A DNA stretch of 64,000 nt from Pomacea canaliculata (lineage: Eukaryota; Mollusca; Gastropoda; Architaenioglossa; Ampullariidae), in NCBI RefSeq assembly GCF_003073045.1, contig NC_037601.1, positions 22,790,150 through 22,854,149 on the forward strand, in the 5' to 3' direction. The position numbers were made by a program, and so were the translations under genes. Of the stretch, positions 10,039 to 20,556 are shown in pieces. The notes under the pieces were generated by a model that searched no databases, was not told where the DNA came from, and saw only the letters and a list, made by a program, of their open reading frames with translations. The number at the start of each line of letters is the position of its first letter. Positions within the stretch are counted from its first letter, which is position 1.

Positions 10039-11595
10039 TAGCTGTCATAACTCTGTACTGAAAATGTGTGTTGTGATTGTCGTAGCTGTGCTAGTAGTTG
10101 TGTGTTGTAAGTGTCGTTGTTGTGTTGTAAATGTCGTTGTTGTGTTGTGTCGGTGTAGTAACACTGCGTATTCACTGTACAACTCTGTGGTAACAGTCTC
10201 GTGCCACCTGTTGTAACTGTCTCATTAATTCCCAAACTAAAATGAAGTTGTTTCTGGTCCTCGCCAACAGACGTCCGACATCTTAGACCCACTGTGACGT
10301 GTGTGAGTGGCTCACTGGTCAACTGTCGCCGGACAGCTCGCCCTAAAGACAGCCACAAGTCTCGCCTCTACCTGCATCGTCTGCTGCCTCCCATGAATAA
10401 AATGGTGAGTAGCCATCGGTGTGGAGCAGCCTTATGACCCAATAATTTCTGTTATTAGATGGGTCGGCATCCTTCATGTGAAGAAATATAGTTTGGCGAG
10501 GGAAGGGACCAGCGATTACACTTGAGTAACTTTTGTATTTCATATTTTAGCCGTGCGTCTCTCTACACATGGTCAGTATGGTGTCAGTACAGTGACAGAC
10601 TTTAACTTTCATGTTTATTTGTCAGTTGACTGACTTCAGCATAACATGTTTACTTTTGTTCCAAACTTAGCAACCACTCTGTCACCTTTGTGCACTCTGT
10701 TATCACCGTATCACTGCTGCTGTGTAAACGTAGTTGTAGATCTTTGCTCGACCGTTGGAGTGCGGAGCAGGGTTCGTCTTAGTTACGAACTTCAGGATCG
10801 ATGATGATCGCTGTTCGGTCTGAACCATGTGACCATGGAAAGGCTGGCTGTAGGCTGGCTGTAGGCTGGCTATCCACAGGCTACAACCAGGCAGCATTCG
10901 TGTAGGTGGCCATGATGCAGTTCGCGAGAAACGGCGAGAAGCGGGCTATGACGTCACCAGCTTCAGTCGCGTCACGTGACGGCACGTTGGTCTCACGCGC
11001 CGATGTCTGCACGACTCGCGACATTGCTGCTCGACTAACATCTACATCCGACCGCCCTGTCTCCGCTTGTCCGAGTCACACCTGTGGCAGGTGCAGGCTT
11101 CACGATGTGTGGACGTGTCTGTACTCGCTCCTTACTGTTGCTCGTTAATGTCAGGTTGGGTTTTCTGTCAATTCTGTTTGGCGGCCACTAATTACGATTA
11201 CACATCTTCAATGACCTTCAATTCCAGGGTCAGGGTTCAAAATTCAAATCGTAGTTGAGCTGAGATGTAGCTAGGCCAGCAGACATGCCATGATGCTCAG
11301 CATTGCCGCTGCCATACCTCTGAACTGTATGCGTACGTGTTGAAAGTTGATTGGTTACTGAATTGGTCACGTGGCAACCCAGAAAGTCACCTTCCTGTTC
11401 TGCAGACAGCACTTGGGTGTCACAAGCATGTCGCTCTACTCAGCCCTAGGTCCAGAAGCATGCATGTCCTCATACTGACCACTTGAGTGTCACAAGCATG
11501 AACATTCTACTCATCACCTAAAGGTTATTAAGTGCGGACGTGCTACCCAAAGTACCTCCACTCTGCCCCACTACCTCTCAGTTACCTCGCCTTCC
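10039..11595. other. Region upstream of SK channel gene A
   Basis: No gene recognised. A short GTTGTTGTG-rich patch lies at about 10,070-10,150, and three copies of a GGCTGGCTGTA motif at 10,846-10,872. Two copies of CACTTG(G/A)GTGTCACAAGCATG lie at about 11,410-11,500, just before the first coding exon. The likely promoter and any 5' noncoding exon of gene A are in this stretch but cannot be placed. Confidence 0.4.
10949..10978. promoter_or_regulatory. CRE (TGACGTCA) and E-box (CACGTG) pair upstream of SK gene A
   Basis: A perfect palindromic cAMP-response element TGACGTCA at 10,949-10,956 and a CACGTG at 10,973-10,978, about 640 bp before the first SK coding exon. They match known binding-site consensus sequences. 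A role in regulating the channel gene is inference only, and such short motifs also occur elsewhere in the window. Confidence 0.25.
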
Positions 11596-13589
11596 ATGTC
11601 GCTGCAGATGTCGATGGTCAAGAAGAAGGAGGATCCTGCCATCCCCCTGGTTGGTGAGCACAACAGTCACTTCCGTCGCTACACGGATCCCCGCAGAGAC
11701 CTGGCCTTTGACAACGAGGCCTGTCAGAACGACTGGCGAGCGCAGCAGGAAGTGGAGGAGGACAAAGTGCCCCCGCCTATCGTGACGTCACAACCCAGGC
11801 TTAGCGTCCTGGGAGGTTCCAGACCCAGTCGCTGGGACAACATCAGCTACCGCCTGCTGCGGCGCAAGCAGTTGCTATGGAGATGGCGCCTGCTGGTGGA
11901 CCTGGCGGTGGCGGTGGCGGGCTTGGGTGTGGTGGTGATGCTGGCGGAGACAGAGCTGTACATCCAGGGGATCGTGTCCAAGGCTGACCCCGTCTCCTGG
12001 TTCTTGAGGATGGTGGTGTCGCTGTCCACCGTCGTGTTGCTGCTGACTGTGGTGGCCTACAACGTCACCAGTGTCCAGATGACCATGGTCAACAACAGCC
12101 TAGACGACTGGAGGCTTGCCGTCACCCCGCCCTTTGTCTGCAATGTGAGTTATTTCCCTTCTTTACATTGAGTAGCTTCCCCTTTTTATTGTCTTCGTCG
12201 TGAGTGGTTGGCGGCATCAAAATGTCCGCTGATGGCGGTTTCTGGGTGTAAATGATAAGACAGCTGTGTCATTCAGGGTGCCGGTCATATTTGTGAAGCA
12301 TCGTGTCGTAGTTGTTCTGAGAGGTCTCGTGGTAGAGACTGCCACGCGGCCATTTGTCGAGCGGACTGCTGTCCACCTAATGACCTCGCTTTGTGCTGTC
12401 AGTCAAAAGTAGGGAAACGACTAGCAAAAGACAGTGGTGTGACAGTCAACAGTCATTTGTCATTAGAAGATGTAGACAGGGGAGTGACAATCACGTGACG
12501 TGTGTAGGTCGCCCTGGAGCTGGCGGTGTGCTCTGTCCACCCCCTTCCTGTCAGCCTGCACTCCGGCCCTCAGCCCAAGCTGGAGAGTGTGCTGAGTGTC
12601 CTCATGTTCCTGCGCCTCTACCTGCTGGCCCGCTTCCTGGTCGTCCACTCGCGCTACCTGACCGACACCGCCACCCGCAGCCTGGGCGCCCTCAACAAGG
12701 TGGCCATCGTCTGTCTCTGACCTCTGTCTCTTACGTCACTGATCTCTGTCTCTTATGTGTCACTGGTCTCTGTCTCTTACATCTTCCACTCATCTCTGTC
12801 TCTTGAGTCTCTTACATCTTGAAATAAAATACTTTTCACGCTCGTTGTCCTGGAATTCATCGAATGCGTTAACTTACCGACACAATTTTTGCCCCTAGAA
12901 ACTTTGGTGAGCGCATAATCTTCATCGCACGACACTTCTAAATACATTTATTGATGAAAAACAGTTTGTAACATGTGTGGGGATCAGTTCCACACATACG
13001 CGTGACCAAATCGTTTGACAAAAATGTCGTGACAGCAGGTATACGAGCTTAACTCGTGTTTTCCAGGTGAGCTAACAACTACAAAACCTAATGTAAGGCA
13101 ACACATGGTGCTTTAACCCACGGCACACATACCTGACTTCATTCCTGTTTGCTGGTGCGTGTTAGAGCGTGGTACAGGTAACACCTGTGTTTCAGGTGCG
13201 AATAGACGCCCTTTTCGTCTTCAAGGCGCTGATGTCGGAGTGGCCGGGCAGCATGCTGCTCATCTCCATGGTCGCCATCTTCTTGCTGTCAGGCTGGAGT
13301 GTTCGCACGTGCGAGGCGTACGTGGCTCTGGCCGAGCACAGGGCCCTCAACGAGACGCCGGCCGGGTACATCCCAGAAGCCTTCTGGTTCTCTGCCATCA
13401 CCTTCCTCACTGTCGGCTACGGAGACGTCGTGCCCAGGTGAGAACAGCCTTCACCCCGGCAACAACAACTAAGGGATGTACGAGTTGTAGATGACGACGA
13501 CACCGCATACTACTGACACCTTATTATGGCAGCTTGTGGTGGGACAGGACAGGACAGGCGAACATAGCTGATAATACCTGATTTGATTC

Positions 13590-13634
<45 letters not shown>

Positions 13635-14172
13635 CATGATTCATGATGATGATGATGATGATGATGGCAGATCCGAGTGCGGACGGGTGGCTGCTGTAGC
13701 GACGGGGTTGCTGGGTGTGGGTGTGACGGCGTTGCTGGTGGCGGTGCTGGCCACCAAGCTGCAGCAGTCCCGCGCCGAGAAGTACGTGCACACCTTCATC
13801 TCGCGCATAGACCTGGACAAGCGCCAGAAGCACGCGGCCGCTGACGTCATCAAGAATGTCATCAAGCTGTGGCGCATGCGCGGCGTCTCCGGCCTGAGGG
13901 CAGACAGGATGCGGGTGCGCGTGCACGGCAAGCTGCTGCAGGCCATCCGCAACATGCGCGAGGCCAAGACGGCGAAGGTGAACATCGGCGAGGCCGCAGT
14001 TGGGGTCATCGAGGTCAACTCAGGCGTGACCGCCCTGGCGCGCACCACTGAACTTTTGATGGTGCAGCTGGATGCAGTCAGGGAAAAAACAGACGAGATG
14101 GAGAATCACCTCTTCGCCATGGATTCCAAGCTCGACACGATCGTAACGGCGATGCGACAAAGGTCGACATGA
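11596..14172 (+). CDS. KCNN: SK-type Ca2+-activated K+ channel, copy A
   Basis: Four coding exons: 11596-12144, 12508-12699, 13196-13437 and 13671-14172. They join in phase to a protein of about 494 aa. Order: N-terminal cytosolic part (about 90 aa); S1 (WRLLVDLAVAVAGLGVVVML); S2 (LSTVVLLLTVVAYNV); the SK signature NNSLDDWRLAV; S3; S4 (LMFLRLYLLARFLVVHSRY), which lacks the Arg ladder of voltage sensors; S5; pore loop TFLTVGYGDVVP with the K+ filter GYG; S6; then the calmodulin-binding domain (RAEKYVHTF to AAADVIKNVIKLW) and a C-terminal coiled coil. SK family members form plasma-membrane tetramers opened by Ca2+/calmodulin. The start at 11596 is the first ATG of the open frame; ATG 11608 is an alternative. 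Exon 4 follows a GAT repeat in place of a pyrimidine tract. A tandem paralogue follows at 16.2 kb. Confidence 0.88.
13590..13667. repeat. (GAT)n microsatellite at splice acceptor
   Basis: About 14 GAT/ATG repeats, a short TTCATGATTCATGAT interruption, then seven or so more repeats running up to the GGCAG acceptor of SK gene A exon 4 (exon start 13,671). Confidence 0.92.
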
Positions 14173-14836
14173 AGCAGCCTTCTGTCCGTCCGTTTCCTTT
14201 TCTTCTTGCAATAGTTGCTGACACCTGGCAGTGACCCGCCAGGGGCCGTAATTATGACACACCACGGGGCTAAGGTCATGAAACAAGGTGAGGTCACCTC
14301 AGGTTAACTATGTCACGAAACAGGCGGAGACCCCCGTCTTGTGCTGGGTGCACACCTACCTGTCGACAGAAGCTCTGCGTGCATCAGTGGGAGATAAGCA
14401 AACACCGTGGTACGCACATACCTCTGGTTTATGATTACGGCTCCTGGGGTGAGGTGTACATCACATTCATCTGTGTGTGTGTCCAATAGATACTAACGAA
14501 CCATGATGGTCAGGTCAGAACTTGTCCTCAATACCACGTCTTTCTTGGTCTGTAAACATCATAAACCTCTCTTTGCTGGATTTTTGTTGTCTTACACTGA
14601 GCGACTGCACGTGCGGTAAGCTTGACTTCCACCTCCTCACCCCACCCTCTTCTATCAAACTACTGTATACAAGAAATTATATGTACTAGGAAGCCACACA
14701 TTGTCATTATTGATATTGTAATTTAAAGGTCACCATTCTTGCCACCATGCAAGTTATGTGTTGCTTGGTATCCCTCAGACGAGGTGTCAGTGAGATTTCA
14801 TCTTAATCCGTCAGTGATGTTCCCTAGTGCTGTTAC

Positions 14837-14909
<73 letters not shown>

Positions 14910-16161
14910 CACAATATTTAGGGAAGTTTCAGCAGGCCCTACCAGCTAAGGGCGAGGATCTGTTGTCACCACTACACTACTGGGTGTCGCTGTTTGCTGC
15001 TCGTTTCCGCTCTGCTCTTATCCACTTCCCTAGGAAGACCCTTGGTGGTGACCACCATGCACACCGTTCTTACAAGTATAATACATAATTTCCTGAGATG
15101 CAGTTGGTCATTTTTCTCTTGGGCACACGCGCGAAACACACAAACACAAACTTTTATGGCAGATAAGCGCATCGCCTGAGAGATTGTCAGGAAATATTAG
15201 CATTATCCACACCATGGATTTGACTGATTCCATCAAGGGATAGTGAATGTTAATACAGGGTCTAGTTCACGTGATCTCGTCTTCTCTAATCGCTGTACGT
15301 CACGTGATGTGGCTACCCTTGCATCCACACCCTTCATACAAGTCTGTGCTAATATCTACCCGCTACAAGTTGTGCCAGGGCCTGTATCTGTAGGGCAGGC
15401 ACCCGGTATCACCCCTGGTATCAGTGGCTATAGTTTAGGCATCAGGATGTCACCAGCCCCTCCCAGCAACTCAGCCTCACAAAAGCTCAGTGACCAGCCG
15501 TTTCCGTCTGTCCATGGCTGACATCATAGTTATGACTGCCATGCTGAGTGTCCACACACTGAACATTTAATAACATAAGAGGATTTGAGAAGTTCCGTGT
15601 TTGATGAGATCACATAACGACTACAGACTTGTTTTTTACCAGAGAGAAGCCGCCAGCAGGTCACTGGTCACAGCAAGAAGAAAACGAGGGTAAGTGTCTC
15701 ACTTCAGGAGACAAATAGTTCTTCACATTCTCTTCATTAAATTAAATTTTAGTTGATGACCTCCAGCATGTGTTGTGACCTCGTGTTTGTGTCTTTTGCA
15801 ATTCCTAAAGTTCTAGAACGGGACTGAACTGAAATATGATACAACATATTAGTCGAGCCATGGTCCCCCATTGACATGTGGTAGCTTCAAGAGAGACATG
15901 GAGGTCATGTTTGCGGACAAGGTGGGTCTGAATGTCGAAGTTGAAAGTACTTGTATGAAGTGATGGCGGCCAAGCATTCCAGACATTGCCACCAGAGAAA
16001 CAAAAGAGAGGCGCGGACCTTGCAACATGCTGGAGGTCGGCATGAGAAAGAACATGACTGGGCCGATAAGGTGTTTCACTCTGACGGATATCCTGGAGCA
16101 AGTAGCCGGGTAGTTATGGTCATCTAATGAGTCTAATCTGTAGTCGTATTTACCGACATGC
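14173..16161. other. Intergenic DNA between the two SK genes
   Basis: Contains the 3' UTR of SK copy A (no clear AATAAA close to the stop), the CTGT array at 14,836-14,910, and a diverged interspersed repeat at about 15,955-16,110 shared with about 6,085-6,245. No further gene seen. Confidence 0.5.
14836..14910. repeat. (CTGT)n microsatellite
   Basis: About 18 perfect CTGT units, a clean tetranucleotide repeat that is probably polymorphic. Confidence 0.95.
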
Positions 16162-18921
16162 ATGCTACTCTACATGCACTCTACAAACTGTCCATGCAGA
16201 AAGTTGCAGATGATGGAGGACGCGCTTCCCCGGGTGGTCGTCAGAAACACGGAGCGGTCGGCCCGTGACTCGCGGCGCAGCAGGTACTTCTCCGTGTACT
16301 CCCACGTGGACATCGGCGGGCAGCACGGGGACGACGCCACCAAGCGACGGGAGACTACAACCACGGACAAGCAGAACAACATTCTCTTGCAAAGATCAAG
16401 CGAAGGAGGGAAGGGGATCAACTCCGTGAAGGCTAGCAGGCTGACCTTACGCAACCGACTCACGCGCCGCAAGACGCTGTTGTCGAGGTCGAGGTCGTTG
16501 GTGGACCTGTCGGTGGCCGCGGCCTGCGTGGGCGTGGTGGCCATGTTGGTGGAGACGGAGCTGTACGTGCAAAAGGTCGTGTCCAAGTCTGAGGTCGCGT
16601 CCTTGACCCTGCGGATATCTGTGACCCTGTCCACCGTCTTGCTGCTGCTGAGCGTGGTGGTCTACAACATCACCACCGTGCAACTGGCGGTGGTTAACAA
16701 CAGCCTGGATGACTGGCGGCTGGTCATCAGCCCGCCATTAGTCTGCAGCGTGAGTTATTTGCCCTTTGTCAGCATCTTGTTGATACTTTCATTAGAATAC
16801 TGAAGACTTGATACAGTACTGTGCTATGGAATGGTTATTTCATGTTGTGTAATGACTATGTGTGATTCCTACATGGTGTAACACTGATGGCACTGCTGAT
16901 AGCTTTGTGATGTAGAATGTTACAGCCTGCTGCTCCACAATGTGGACTAGGTGCTTGTCTGTTGTACCGCTTTAATTACTGCTTCCTTGTAACCAGCATT
17001 GCAGGGAGACTAAAGGCAAGGTGCTAATGAGCCCATCAACATCAGATAACATGTCGTGTGTAGGTCATCCTGGAGCTGGTGGTGTGCTCCGTCCATCCCC
17101 CGCCCCTCAGCCTGCAGCCGAAGCTGGAGAGTGCCCTGAGTGTCCTCATGTTCCTGCGCCTCTACCTGTTGGTGCGCTTCCTGGTGGTCCACTCGCGCTA
17201 CCTGACCGACACCGCCACCAGCAGCCTGGGCGCCCTCAGCAAGGTGCTGGACCACCTGTCAGTGTGTTGAAGCTGCATCCTTGTCTCCGAATATCATGTA
17301 GCTCTCTACAATGATATTGATAGTTTTAACACTAATTCCCATGACAGGTGACACCCTCGGGACTTTAGGAGCAATATAAAAGTTGAATTGAGCGAAACTA
17401 CTTGAAAAGACGCACGTGTGTGCGCAAAAAGAGAATTAGGGAAAACACTTTTAAAAGCTGAATATATATATATTCAAAATGTGAATTGAGGGAAACTAAA
17501 GAAAAGACCAACGGAAATCTCTGCTTTCTCTTGCATAAGGTCAAAATCTTGCCCTTCCTCAGCTTTCCCAGAGACAAGCAGCTAGATGTTGGCTCCATGA
17601 AACCTTTTATTATTAGCTTGTAAACCTCGAAATTGATCTTTTGTTGTCACAATTTCTTAAGCACTTTAAAATAAAATGGAAGAGGAAGGCAAACTAGTCT
17701 ACAACTCATACCATGTCATGGTTGGATTAACACGCTTGTCATGAGGTCTCTTGAGAAAGAACTCCTATCTAACTCCATCTAATGTACTGTGACCTCTGAC
17801 CTACCTTTTAGGTGCCCATTGACGCGCAATTCGTCTTCAAGGCGCTGATGTCGGAGTGGCCGGGCAGCATGCTGCTCATCTCCATGGTCGCCATCTTCTC
17901 GCTGTCAGGCTGGAGTGTTCGCACGTGCGAGGCGTACGTGGCTCTGGCCGAGCACAGGGCCCTCAACGAGACGCCGGCCAGAGACATCCCAGAAGCCTTC
18001 TGGTTCTCTGCCATCACCTTCCTCACTGTGGGCTACGGAGACGTCGTGCCCAGGTGAGAACCTTGACCTCCATTCATTGTTAAGAGGCAATCAGGCTGTT
18101 GAGGTCGCGTGAATGTCAATAACAATTGAAGAAGTCCTCACAGATAACAATAAACTGCTTGAGTTCAGGGCTGTTGGTATACTCGACATCAACAAATTAT
18201 TTTTAACAATGAGTGCTTGCAAAGTAGGTATAGTCAGGTACCGGGTGTCTGAGTTTTGCTAGCGATTGCAGTTCTCCAGCCCCGCCTCATGCAGGTATAT
18301 TCACTCTTCACGAAGTAGACTATCTTCAATTATCATTTTTATTCTTTTATTGCACATATTGAGATAAGTTTTATCATCTTTTGTATCTAGTCAAGTAACA
18401 GGAAAATTGTTCTAAATTGTTAACTTTTTAGCTTCATGATAAGAGATGGTGATGTCGTCAGATCCGAGTGTGGTCGTGTTGTGGCTGTTGTGGTGGGACT
18501 GCTGGGGGTGGGTGTGACGGCGTTGCTGGTGGCGGTGCTGGCCAACAAGCTACAACTGTCCCGCGCCGAGAAGTACGTGCACACCTTCAGCACTCGCATA
18601 GAGCTCGACAACCGCCACAAGAACGCGGCCGCTGACGTCATCAAGAACGCGATCAAGCTCTGGCGCATGCGCGATCTCGCCAACCAGACCTCCAGGGGTA
18701 GGCGGGTGCACGTGCAAGGCAAGCTGATGCAGGCCATACGCCTCATGAAGGATGCTCGACAAACCAAGGCCAACATCGGCGAAGCGGTCGTGGGCGTGGT
18801 GGAGGTGCATTCTCTGGTGACCGACATAGCCTGCAAGGTAGAAGACTTAAAGAAACAGTTGGCAGCCATCAATGGCGAACTTCACAACCTGGTCGCCATC
18901 GCTGAAGATCGCTTCAAGTGA
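16162..18921 (+). CDS. KCNN: SK-type Ca2+-activated K+ channel, copy B
   Basis: Four coding exons at the same intron positions and phases as copy A: 16162-16749, 17064-17243, 17812-18053 and 18462-18921. They give about 489 aa. The second ATG pair at 16210 follows a GTTGCAG that could be an acceptor, so the first 16 codons are doubtful (about 473 aa without them). Domains match copy A: S1 (LVDLSVAAACVGVVAMLVE), S2, NNSLDDWRLVI, S3, S4 (LMFLRLYLLVRFLVVHSRY), pore TFLTVGYGDVVP, S6 (GLLGVGVTALLVAVLANKL), calmodulin-binding domain (RAEKYVHTFSTRIELD, AAADVIKNAIKLWRMR) and a shorter C-terminus. Exon 2 lacks four codons that copy A has. Exon 3 is nearly identical to copy A in DNA, but exons 1 and 4 are much more diverged. 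Role as for the SK family. The two genes arose by tandem duplication. Confidence 0.87.
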
Positions 18922-19162
18922 CGGACTTGTGTCATTAGTCACCACAACCAGAATGATGGCGTGTCGGTCACAATGACGACCACAAGGCCTTTCCTCACTG
19001 CTCGCCCCATAGCCTCCATTTCACTACCTGATCAAGTTATTGAAATCATTGCGACATATTGACATTCCCATATACTAACATTCTGTTCTGCAGGCTTGAT
19101 AAACAAAAGGTTATTATTTTATTCTACTTTCTCAGGTGAAATCATTGAAAACACCACGCCCC

Positions 19163-19168
19163 AATAAA
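19163..19168 (+). terminator. Poly(A) signal AATAAA for SK copy B
   Basis: Canonical AATAAA about 240 nt after the stop codon at 18,921, followed by a GT-rich segment (TTTTGGTCTGTG), which is the usual cleavage-signal layout. Confidence 0.55.
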
Positions 19169-20202
19169 GTTTTGGTCTGTGTATTTCCTCAAACTGCAAT
19201 CATATCGTACTTTGAATACCATCAGCATGTCTCATTACTACGTGTATAACGAATTAAAAAGAAACCAATTCCACTCAGATGCACAATGCTGCAACAGCCT
19301 GTTTATTTTTGTCAAAATAGAAGAATAAAATATTTTCAAGCAATAGTAATACTTTTCTTATCCTATGGCTGGCCGTTTCAGAAAGATACTAAATTTATTT
19401 CCAAAAGACAAAGCTGGAAAAAACAATATTAAAGTTAGAGTTCATCATGCAAAATCACATTGATGCCATAAAGAAATTCTGATTAAAAAAAGGTCTGATA
19501 CTTCAGCTCTTGTCCCTGATTATAATAAGTGTAGTCCACACCAAATGCCCGTTTCTGAATCTGAGGTGATCAGCTCTGGTCTGGCTTTGGAATGTTTCTT
19601 TGCAATGTCAGATTTAGCAATGTCAATCCTAGGTGGTAGGTGGTACAACAACACTTCCAAAGCTCTGCTGATACAAGTAATACTTCAAACTGGTGATATT
19701 ATTAGATCTGCACTTCCGCTTTGATATTCCCAATCTTTGAAATAGTAGTCACTAGTTGACACAACCATACAAACAATACTTGTGCCACACCCCATGCATG
19801 TATGTAGACATATGCTGTCCATGTGTACGGCTTCACTGCAATTGAACGCTTGCAGTTTACAGGAAAATATGTTCAACAGATAAACCTGTCTGGCAGAATA
19901 TATCCTTGTGATTGGCACATAAGTGACACTAGTATACCATGTTCAAACAAACCGCATCAAAATACATGGATATGTGGAAAGAATAATTATTCTAATCAAT
20001 CTTACACTAACAGCCAAATTACTACTGCCAATATTTTAGGTGGCTCAGGCTAAAAGGCAATCACAAACTGTGCTCAGTCTAAACATTCAAAGGCATTATA
20101 AAGAAGTGTCATCAATGTCAGAAATTTCTTATGATAAGATTTAAATACTTTACAGATATCTTTCTGGATATACATGAGGTCACAAAGGATAGGTAGCTTT
20201 AG

Positions 20203-20365
20203 CATCACGGATTGCAATTTATGGATAACTTTAGTATGAAAACCAAAGACTAGAAGCTGACATTAAAGCTAATAAGTATATCTAACTGATGGATCACAAT
20301 TTATGGATAATTTTAGTTTGAAAAACAAAGACTAGAAGCTGACATTAAAGCTAATAAGTATATAT
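20203..20365. repeat. ~79-bp tandem duplication
   Basis: Two adjacent copies sharing AATTTATGGATAA, CAAAGACTAGAAGCTGACA and TTAAAGCTAATAAGTATAT. They differ by a few substitutions. They lie in the likely OPLAH 3' UTR. Confidence 0.88.
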
Positions 20366-20556
20366 AAATGTTCTGTGTGATCAGTAGTCAATCACATTTG
20401 ATATTCTGAATATTTGACCAGTGTGAATAACCAGTGCTGCTTGCCTTCAGTGTAAATATGCTATCACCAGCAGCATTTTACTGTTATTTGGATGAACTCT
20501 ACTGGAAACTCTGATAAAAGACGCTTTCTACCATGAGATCTCAGTATGTCTCGGTA

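Larger units (their letters stand above)
18922..20556. other. 3' flanks of SK copy B and OPLAH
   Basis: No gene seen. AATAAA at 19,163-19,168, followed by a GT-rich stretch, is a good plus-strand poly(A) signal about 240 bp after the SK copy B stop. The rest is AT-rich and probably holds the minus-strand 3' UTR of OPLAH; TTTATT at 19,312-19,317 and 19,393 could be its poly(A) signal. The change from GC-richer to AT-rich sequence occurs here. Confidence 0.5.
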
